Positions 21,622-27,570 of a stretch of 27,570 nucleotides of DNA are shown one piece after another; the stretch's first letter is position 1, and each line of letters begins with the position of its first letter. The notes below the pieces were generated by a model. The model saw only the letters and a program-made list of their open reading frames with translations, was not told the origin of the DNA and ran no database searches. This DNA comes from an uncultured Oscillospiraceae bacterium (GTDB lineage: Bacteria; Bacillota; Clostridia; Oscillospirales; Acutalibacteraceae): NCBI GenBank assembly GCA_900550095.1, contig URRG01000001.1:1-27570 (forward strand). Direction: 5' to 3'. Made by a program: the position numbers and the translations under genes.

Positions 21622-22794
21622 ATGAAGGAAATTATTCTGATTAAACTGGGCGAAATCGTTTTAAAGGGATTGAACCGAAACACCTTTGAGGCTGTACTTT
21701 TAAAGAACATCAAGCGAAGGCTGGCGCCGGTGGGGAATTTTTCGGTGCGCACAGCCCAATCCACCGTATATGTAGAACCGAAGGACGATGCTGCCGATAT
21801 GGAGGCTGCAGCGGAAAAGATTCGTAAAATATTCGGAATCGTGGCCTTTTCCAGGGCAGGCGTTACGGAAAAATCCATGGATGCCATTCTGCCCGGGGCC
21901 TGTGAATATCTGCGGGAGCAGCTGAACCGCTGCCACACCTTCAAGGTGGAGGCCAAGCGTTCCGATAAGGCGTTTCCCTACACCTCGCCGGAAATTTCCG
22001 CGGAGGTGGGGGCAAAGCTGCTGGAGGAATTTCCTCATTTGCGGGTGAACGTCCACGAACCGGATATAATCGTTCGGGTGGAGATTCGAGATTTCGGCGC
22101 ATATATTCACGGCCAGCCCATCCCCGGTGCAGGAGGAATCCCGGTGGGAACAGGGGGGAAGGCCGCTATACTGATCTCCGGCGGCATCGACAGCCCCGTA
22201 GCCGCCTGGTGCATGGCGAAAAGGGGGCTGGAGCTGACCCCGGTGCATTTTGCCAGCCCTCCTTACACCAGTGAAAGGGCGGAGCAGAAGGTGAAGGATC
22301 TGCTGCAGAAGGTGAGCGCCTATGCAGGCCGCATGTTCATGTTTACGGTGCCCTTTGCGAAGGTGCAGGAGGCCATTCTGCAGAATTGCCCGGAGGAATA
22401 TTTTACCATTATCATGCGCCGATTTATGATGCGGGTGGCGGAGCGGATCGCCGTCAGGGAGAAATGCGGCGCGCTCATCACCGGAGAGAGCCTGGGCCAG
22501 GTGGCCAGCCAGACGCTGCAAGCTATTGCGTGCACGGATGCCGCAGCCTCCATGCCCGTCTTCCGGCCTCTGATCGGCATGGATAAGAGCGAGATCGTAA
22601 AAATCGCCCGGGATATCGACACCTTTGATATTTCCATTCAACCCTTTGAAGACTGCTGCACCGTGTTTACACCCCGCCACCCAAGAACCCGGCCGGAGCT
22701 TTCTATGGTTTTGGAGGCAGAGGCTGTTCTGGATGCGGAGAGCCTTATTCGGGAATGTGTGGAGAATGTTTCCATTACCCGAATTGCTCCGTAA
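21622..22794 (+). CDS. thiI: tRNA 4-thiouridine synthase ThiI (no rhodanese domain)
   Basis: This 390-residue enzyme adenylates U8 of tRNA and inserts sulfur; in many bacteria it also serves thiamine thiazole synthesis. Domains in order: an N-terminal ferredoxin-like domain (about 1-60), THUMP (about 61-165, ending V-E-I-R-D-F-G-A-Y-I-H-G), and a PP-loop AANH domain. The ATP motif S186-G-G-I-D-S191 lies in I-L-I-S-G-G-I-D-S-P-V-A-A-W. C345 in F-E-D-C-C-T-V-F-T-P-R-H corresponds to the conserved Cys344 of E. coli ThiI. The E. coli C-terminal rhodanese domain is absent, as in B. subtilis ThiI, which receives sulfur directly from NifZ. That fits the upstream gene. The start ATG at 21622 has GGA about 12 bases upstream (weak). 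Confidence 0.96.
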   Translation: MKEIILIKLGEIVLKGLNRNTFEAVLLKNIKRRLAPVGNFSVRTAQSTVYVEPKDDAADMEAAAEKIRKIFGIVAFSRAGVTEKSMDAILPGACEYLREQLNRCHTFKVEAKRSDKAFPYTSPEISAEVGAKLLEEFPHLRVNVHEPDIIVRVEIRDFGAYIHGQPIPGAGGIPVGTGGKAAILISGGIDSPVAAWCMAKRGLELTPVHFASPPYTSERAEQKVKDLLQKVSAYAGRMFMFTVPFAKVQEAILQNCPEEYFTIIMRRFMMRVAERIAVREKCGALITGESLGQVASQTLQAIACTDAAASMPVFRPLIGMDKSEIVKIARDIDTFDISIQPFEDCCTVFTPRHPRTRPELSMVLEAEAVLDAESLIRECVENVSITRIAP

Positions 22795-22907
22795 AAGCGG
22801 CGTAGTTCCAGGCGGCGGTGGACAGAGAAGAATTGCGGATATTTCTTCCAGAGCGGGAGGTGGCCGTTTATGTTGAAACACAAGCGGCCTGAAAGGAGCT
22901 GTTACCT

Positions 22908-24317
22908 TTGAATGTGGATTCTATGGATACAATAAAAACAGTGGAAGGGGAAGCAGAGTCTCCCCGGCAGGAAAAGAGAAAGAAGCCGGAGACAGCGGAA
23001 ATTTTGGCTGTGGGAACAGAGCTTCTTCTGGGCCACACCGTCAATACGGACGCCGCCCTGGTGGCCAGGGAACTGAACAGCTTAGGGATTAGCGTTTTGT
23101 ATTCCACCGTGGTGGGGGACAACCCACGCAGACTTGAGGATGCGGTGCGCTCGGCCCTTCTGCGAAGCGATCTGGTAGTGACTACCGGCGGGCTGGGCCC
23201 TACGGGGGACGACCTTACGAAGGAGACGGTGGCGGCAGCAGCCGGGAGAAAGCTCGTTCTTCATGAGGAAAGTAAACGCCGGATCGAGGCCTATTTTAAG
23301 GGCCGGGAGTGCGGTGAGAGCCAATTCCGGCAGGCCATGCTGCCCGAGGGCTGCGAGGTGTTCCCCAACGATTTCGGCACAGCACCCGGCTGCGCTTTTT
23401 ACAGCGAGGGCGGTTCTCTGGTGATGATGTTCCCCGGCCCTCCTTCAGAACTGACCCCCATGCTGGAGCGGTATGGCGTTCCTTATTTGAGGCGGCTTTC
23501 AGAGGGCGTGATCTTTTCAAGAATGCTGCGGGTGTTCGGTATGGGAGAAGGGGCCGCTGCAGAGCGGATAGCTGATCTGGCGGAGAGTGAAAATCCCACG
23601 GCAGCCACCTACGCCAAGGAAAACGAGATGTTTATCCGGGTGACAGCCAGAGCCTCTTCCCCGGAGAAGGCGGAGGCCCTCTGCGCTCCCATGGTGGAAG
23701 AAATACAGCGCAGGCTGGGGGATGTGGTCTATGCTGTCAACGGAGACGGCACATCCGACAGTTGCTTGGAAGAAACGGCAGTAGCTCTGTTGCAGAAAAA
23801 GGGCTGGACCTTCGGTGCTGCGGAATCCTGCACAGGTGGGCTTCTCTCCAAGCGTGTGACGGATATCCCCGGGGCTTCGGATGTGCTGCGGCTGAGCATG
23901 GTGACGTATGCCAACGAGGCCAAGGCGCGTTTTTTGGGCGTTCCTGAGGAAACGCTTTGCACCTATGGAGCAGTGAGCGTCGAGACGGCCAAAGCTATGG
24001 CGGAGGGGATCCGTCTGGCTGCCGGAGCGGATTTGGGCGTTGGCATCACCGGTGTGGCGGGCCCCGGAGGCGGAACGCCAGAAAAGCCCGTAGGGCTGGT
24101 GTTCATTGCTCTCTGTGATGGAGAACATACCTGGGTCAAACGAATGGATCCGCCGGGGAGAGTAAAATCCCGGCAGTCCCTGCGTATACGGGCTTCGTCC
24201 ATGGCGCTGGATATGATACGCCGCCGGGTGGAGGGGCTTCCCCAGGAACCGGCAGAGGTATTTCCAGCGGCCCGGCCGGAAGGAGCTGTAACCTACCTTC
24301 CTTCCCTGCATCCCTGA
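22908..24317 (+). CDS. cinA: CinA family protein (competence/damage-inducible protein A; NMN deamidase)
   Basis: This two-domain protein of up to 469 residues has a COG1058 domain (about 30-200, A-E-I-L-A-V-G-T-E-L-L-L-G then V-V-T-T-G-G-L-G-P-T-G-D-D), related to molybdopterin-binding proteins. The C-terminal PncC domain (about 290-440) contains the hallmark E306-S-C-T-G-G of nicotinamide mononucleotide deamidases. Such proteins act in pyridine nucleotide repair and are linked to competence in some Firmicutes. The start is uncertain: AAGGAG at about 22892 is best spaced for TTG 22908, while GTG 22914 and ATG 22923 are alternatives. Either way the protein has a charged N-terminal extension of 23-28 residues not usual in the family. 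It is probably co-transcribed with thiI; the 113-base gap holds a GGCCG/CGGCC hairpin. Confidence 0.93.
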   Translation: MNVDSMDTIKTVEGEAESPRQEKRKKPETAEILAVGTELLLGHTVNTDAALVARELNSLGISVLYSTVVGDNPRRLEDAVRSALLRSDLVVTTGGLGPTGDDLTKETVAAAAGRKLVLHEESKRRIEAYFKGRECGESQFRQAMLPEGCEVFPNDFGTAPGCAFYSEGGSLVMMFPGPPSELTPMLERYGVPYLRRLSEGVIFSRMLRVFGMGEGAAAERIADLAESENPTAATYAKENEMFIRVTARASSPEKAEALCAPMVEEIQRRLGDVVYAVNGDGTSDSCLEETAVALLQKKGWTFGAAESCTGGLLSKRVTDIPGASDVLRLSMVTYANEAKARFLGVPEETLCTYGAVSVETAKAMAEGIRLAAGADLGVGITGVAGPGGGTPEKPVGLVFIALCDGEHTWVKRMDPPGRVKSRQSLRIRASSMALDMIRRRVEGLPQEPAEVFPAARPEGAVTYLPSLHP

Positions 24318-24416
24318 TGGGCAGGTGAAAAGGAAATTAGATGAAGAATGCGGACGGATACGGTATTGAAAATGATACGATGCCTGCGGCGTGCAGGCGG
24401 CTGAGGAGGGATCCCG

Positions 24417-25550
24417 ATGGATAGCAAAGACAGCAGAAAGGTCCCGGAAAAAACCAGGGGCCCCAGGCACAGAAGAAGGAGAAGCGATATGCGAAAAAAT
24501 ACGGAATCCCATATACATGATGCCGGAAATGAGGCCGTAGGTACAAACTGTAAGAAAAAGCGCTGCTTTCTTGCAGCGGTACTCCCCTGGAAAGGGGACA
24601 GGCCCAGAGATGTGATCCTGAAGCTCCTTTTTCTCATATGCCTTATTGTATTCCTCGTCTGTGGGGGAATCCTTTTGAACGATTATGTGCTCAAACCGGG
24701 GGCTGTTACAAAGGATAATGATGAGCTGGCGTCGATTTACCATTCTGTGGAATCGGAGGAGAATACAGCTTCCGGTTCCGGCGGGGAGAAAGAGCCCCAG
24801 CGGGATGAGGAGGGGCGCTTGGTGAAGATTGCCAAGCTGCAGGAGATAAACCCGGATATCCGGGGATGGATCACTGTGCCTAATACAGTGATAGACCTGC
24901 CGGTTTTGCAGTCCCCTGAGAGTGATTCTCAGTTTTATTTATATCGGAATTATAAAAAAGAGTACTCCTTTGCAGGCAGCGTCTTTATGGATTCCCGCTG
25001 CAATTTGGACAGCAGGGCCATGATCCTATTTGGACACTCTTTGAACTCCGGGCTTATGTTTACCGATCTGCTGGATTATAAAAGCCTGGATTTCTATAAG
25101 AGCGCTCCGGTTTTCACGTTTGACACAGTACAAGAAGAAAATCAATGGAAGATCATTTCTGTCTTTTTGACGAATACCGATCCAGAGCAGGGGGAACCCT
25201 TTGATTTTATGAGGGTTTCCTTCCAGGACGACAGCGATTTTATGAATTATGTCTATCAGATCCGGATCCGTTCCATTTTAGATATTCCTGTAGACTTCGG
25301 GCCGCAGGATCAGCTTCTTTTGCTTTCTACCTGCTCTTATGAATACGATGGCTACCGGCTTGTGGTGGCTGCCCGCAAAGTGCGGGAAGGGGAATCAGAG
25401 TCTGTGGATGTTTCCAAAGCCACTTATGGTGCAAAGACAGTATTCCCGGAGAATTATCGGAAGGATAGAGGTCTCGCAGATCCGGGTTGGCCGGAGACTT
25501 ATGAAGAGGCTCTGCAGAAGGGGCTTTTGAGCTGGGCGGTGACAGAATGA
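24417..25550 (+). CDS. srtB: Class B sortase (membrane-anchored transpeptidase)
   Basis: This 377-residue sortase cleaves a C-terminal sorting motif of secreted proteins and links them to peptidoglycan or pili. The start ATG at 24417 follows GAGGAGGG. The cytoplasmic N-terminus is long and strongly basic (about 65 residues, H-R-R-R-R). A single transmembrane segment spans about residues 66-88, so the catalytic domain is outside. An acidic linker (100-135) is followed by the domain with H207 (I-L-F-G-H-S), C306 (L-L-S-T-C-S-Y) and R314 (D-G-Y-R-L-V-V). The spacing and the S-T-C-S-Y-E motif indicate class B. A C-terminal extension (about 50 residues) follows R314. No substrate with a sorting signal is visible in the window. 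Its stop overlaps the next gene by four bases. Confidence 0.93.
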   Translation: MDSKDSRKVPEKTRGPRHRRRRSDMRKNTESHIHDAGNEAVGTNCKKKRCFLAAVLPWKGDRPRDVILKLLFLICLIVFLVCGGILLNDYVLKPGAVTKDNDELASIYHSVESEENTASGSGGEKEPQRDEEGRLVKIAKLQEINPDIRGWITVPNTVIDLPVLQSPESDSQFYLYRNYKKEYSFAGSVFMDSRCNLDSRAMILFGHSLNSGLMFTDLLDYKSLDFYKSAPVFTFDTVQEENQWKIISVFLTNTDPEQGEPFDFMRVSFQDDSDFMNYVYQIRIRSILDIPVDFGPQDQLLLLSTCSYEYDGYRLVVAARKVREGESESVDVSKATYGAKTVFPENYRKDRGLADPGWPETYEEALQKGLLSWAVTE

Positions 25551-26164
25551 GCCAGGAAAGGGAATATGAAGATTCCGTGGCCCTTTCGGAAAATACAGGA
25601 AAAAAGAAAGCGGGGCGGGGAGAGATTGCAGAAAATTCTGCCCGATTCCCCGCCGGTCTGCTGTTTTTCCATGCGGGGCAGACAGCGCCCCTTGAAAAGA
25701 GGATTCTCCATCTCTTGGGGCAGCTGGGTGGTTCTCTTATGAAGGCCGTTGCGGTTCAGGAAGAGGGAGAGCTCCTCCGGCAGCTGAATGGTATGCTGGA
25801 AAAGGCCCGCTGTGTCTTTGTAGTAAGCGGGGTCCGCGGCGTGGCGCCGGAAGCAGCAGAACCGGTTTTTCGGGCCTTGGGAGCGAAACTGACCCCCGAA
25901 GGAGAGCCGAAAGGGATTTTCACTCTTTCAGGGAAGCATAAGCGGGGATACCTGCCGGAAAGCAGGGAAAAGGTTATATGCCTTCTCCCCGATGATGATG
26001 GGGAGGCAGAGGGAATGCTCAGAGAAGCAGGGCGCCATCTTTCAGAAAAATTTTCCCTTTCCTATGCAGAGGAGAAACCCGCCTTTCTGGATCAGAAACG
26101 GGAGGAGGAGACCTTGAGATCCTTTTTTGCGCAAAGAGATGGTTTTCCCCGGATTCCGGTATAG
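25547..26164 (+). CDS. Hypothetical protein, possible degenerate molybdopterin-binding (CinA-N-like) domain
   Basis: This is a 205-residue protein with no signal peptide; its ATG overlaps the sortase stop (ATGA), so the two are translationally coupled. Residues 1-35 are charged and low complexity. From about residue 37 the pattern of an E-G-E-L-L-R-Q-L helix, a strand C-V-F-V-V-S-G-V-R-G-V-A-P-E and R-A-L-G-A-K-L-T-P-E-G resembles the MoCF-binding fold of MoaB/CinA (helix, strand, G-G-x-G loop). However, the V-V-T-T-G-G-L-G-P-T-G-D-D motif seen in the nearby CinA is not kept. It may be a non-catalytic relative or unrelated. I do not assign a function. Its position after a sortase suggests a partner or neighbour by chance; both remain open. 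Confidence 0.55.
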   Translation: MSQEREYEDSVALSENTGKKKAGRGEIAENSARFPAGLLFFHAGQTAPLEKRILHLLGQLGGSLMKAVAVQEEGELLRQLNGMLEKARCVFVVSGVRGVAPEAAEPVFRALGAKLTPEGEPKGIFTLSGKHKRGYLPESREKVICLLPDDDGEAEGMLREAGRHLSEKFSLSYAEEKPAFLDQKREEETLRSFFAQRDGFPRIPV

Positions 26165-26264
26165 TATCCGGCGCTCCATTGAAGAATAAAACTGGAAGGA
26201 ACCAGAAGCCGGCAGTCAGATGGCGAGCATTATAGCATAAAACAGGAAACAGGAGGGATCTTGC

Positions 26265-27570
26265 ATGGATTTGATCGGCCAAATGAAGAACATGGATATG
26301 TTTCGGAAATTTCTCCGTGAGGATGTAAGCCATATGTGCCCCTATCCGTTTATTCCCCAGAAGCCTCCGGCCTTTCCGGTGGAAGAGACGGGCTTTTCCG
26401 CCTCCGCGCCGGAAAAGGAGGGCATCCCTTCTTCTGTGATCGAAAGCTATTTCAGGGAATTGGACAGGGAAAAGGACGCTCATCCCCACAGCGTCATCAT
26501 CCTCCGCCACGGAAAACTGATCGCCCGGGGGGATTGGGCCCCTTACACCTATCAGCTGCCCCACGCCATGTATTCTTTCTCAAAAAGCGTGGTGAGCCTG
26601 GCGGTGGGGATCGCTAAGGAGGAGGGCCTTCTCTCGGAGGACGATCTGCTTGTTTCCTATTATCCCTATAAGCCCGCTCCCTTTCGAAATTCCCGCATGG
26701 GGGACGTGACCCTGCGCCATCTCTTGACCATGACCAGCGGCGCGGTGTTCGCGGAGGCGGGGAGCGTGGCGGAAAAGGACTGGATCCGCGGCTTCCTCAT
26801 GGGGGACTGTGCCTATGAGCCGGGAGCCAGATTTTCCTATAACAGCATGAACACCTATATGCTCAGCGCCGTTCTGCGCAAGGTCACGGGCATGTCCCTC
26901 ACGGAATACCTGACGCCCCGGCTCTATGAGCCTATGGGGATGAAGCCTCCCTATTGGGAGACCTGCCCCATGGGGATCGAAAAGGGCGGCTGGGGCCTTT
27001 ACCTCACTCCCCCCGAGATGGCGAAACTGGGCCAGCTCATGCTGCAGAAGGGCCGCTGGAACGTAAACGGGGAGGAGCGGCAGCTGGTGCCTCAGGAATG
27101 GATCGAGACCGCTACGGACGGACATATCCCCACAGGAAACGACGGCATCGCTTTCGGCTACGGCTACCAGTTCTGGAGCTTTGAAAAGACAGGCTACCAG
27201 TTCAGCGGTATGTTCGGCCAGCGGGTCGTGGTGCTTCCCCGGCGGGATATGGTGATCGCCGTAACGGCCGGAAGCCAGGAGATTTTCACAGACCGCATCG
27301 CGAAGATCACGGCCTCTTATTTCGGCGAGGGCGCGCCGGAATACGGGGACGGGCCCATTGTGGCCAAACCCGGGGCCCATCGTTCCCTGCGGAAAGTTCT
27401 GGAATCTCTGGAGGCCTTCCCGGAATACGGGCGCCCGGCGGAAGAAAAGCTCACCCTTCGGGAAAAGCTCTTTTTTGCCTCCCGGACCCAGGCGCTGGAA
27501 GGGGGCCTCCGCCGTCTGGACGGGAAGCGCTACCGGCTGGAAAAGGCTTCCGGCGCGCAGGCCTCCCTGC
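26265..27570 (+). CDS. Serine hydrolase of the beta-lactamase/penicillin-binding protein superfamily (3' end outside window)
   Basis: The reading frame starts at ATG 26265 (AGGAGGG at 26251-26257) and is open for 435 codons to the window edge. The serine motif S-x-x-K is S104-F-S-K107 in M-Y-S-F-S-K-S-V-V-S. It is followed by the L-L-T-M-T-S-G segment and by the tyrosine region F-S-Y-N-S-M-N, which corresponds to the Y-x-N motif of class C beta-lactamase-like esterases. Towards the end, F-G-Y-G-Y-Q-F-W and S-G-M-F-G-Q-R-V-V-V correspond to the third motif and C-terminal strands. No N-terminal signal peptide is seen (M-D-L-I-G-Q-M-K-N-M-D-M), so it is probably a cytoplasmic esterase or peptidase-like enzyme rather than a secreted beta-lactamase. 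After about residue 370 extra sequence begins and is cut off. Confidence 0.9.
   Translation, partial: MDLIGQMKNMDMFRKFLREDVSHMCPYPFIPQKPPAFPVEETGFSASAPEKEGIPSSVIESYFRELDREKDAHPHSVIILRHGKLIARGDWAPYTYQLPHAMYSFSKSVVSLAVGIAKEEGLLSEDDLLVSYYPYKPAPFRNSRMGDVTLRHLLTMTSGAVFAEAGSVAEKDWIRGFLMGDCAYEPGARFSYNSMNTYMLSAVLRKVTGMSLTEYLTPRLYEPMGMKPPYWETCPMGIEKGGWGLYLTPPEMAKLGQLMLQKGRWNVNGEERQLVPQEWIETATDGHIPTGNDGIAFGYGYQFWSFEKTGYQFSGMFGQRVVVLPRRDMVIAVTAGSQEIFTDRIAKITASYFGEGAPEYGDGPIVAKPGAHRSLRKVLESLEAFPEYGRPAEEKLTLREKLFFASRTQALEGGLRRLDGKRYRLEKASGAQASL

Noticed and set aside
1..27570. tRNA, rRNA or transposase genes
   Set aside because: I looked for cloverleaf-like segments with TTCRA motifs, rRNA signatures and transposase motifs and found none that I could support by eye.

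Overview
This window reads as chromosome from a GC-rich, low-G+C-phylum (Firmicutes) anaerobe, most likely a gut Lachnospiraceae-type clostridium. The assignment is an inference. It rests on a V-type (A/V) ATP synthase operon in the clostridial order I-K-E-C-F-A-B-D, a NifZ-type cysteine desulfurase paired with a ThiI that lacks a rhodanese domain, a class B sortase, strong AGGAGG ribosome binding sites and frequent use of GTG/TTG starts. I found no phage, transposase, CRISPR, rRNA or tRNA gene.

Region 1 (1-7275, + strand): the V-ATPase operon. The window opens inside ntpI. It continues with ntpK, E, C, F, A, B and D and closes with a clear intrinsic terminator. Key residues (A-subunit K238/E261/R262, B-subunit R350, K-subunit T58/Q59/Q110/E139, I-subunit TM arginine) are all present. 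The K-subunit ligand set matches the sodium-binding site of the Enterococcus hirae enzyme, so a sodium-translocating pump is likely. Region 2 (7306-11345, + strand): a cytoplasmic GH36 alpha-galactosidase with its own consensus promoter, then a MalY/PatB-type aminotransferase/C-S lyase, ending at a bidirectional terminator. Region 3 (11386-12876, - strand): an MTA/SAH nucleosidase and a kynurenine-formamidase-like cyclase in one operon, with a near-consensus promoter.

Region 4 (12960-18515, + strand): a 443-base intergenic region holding what looks like a highly structured leader RNA with mutually exclusive helices. It is followed by a GNAT acetyltransferase, an AT-richer C39-like cysteine peptidase with an unclear start, and three tandem paralogous lipoproteins. 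Lipoproteins 2 and 3 carry hairpins of different sequence at the same leader position. A 13-bp perfect stem terminator separates them from region 5 (18660-20027, - strand), a class 3 aldehyde dehydrogenase.

Region 6 (20243-27570, + strand): from a consensus promoter come a cysteine desulfurase and ThiI (4-thiouridine tRNA / thiamine sulfur transfer), CinA (competence/NMN deamidase family), a class B sortase, a small protein that may be a degenerate molybdopterin-binding (CinA-N-like) domain, and the start of a serine beta-lactamase-like hydrolase that runs off the window.

The most unusual signals are non-coding. The first is the structured RNA at 12977-13186. The second is a set of degenerate arrays with a strict 8-base period in two separate intergenic regions (2983-3054; 9732-9795 and 9863-9933), which no ordinary feature class explains.
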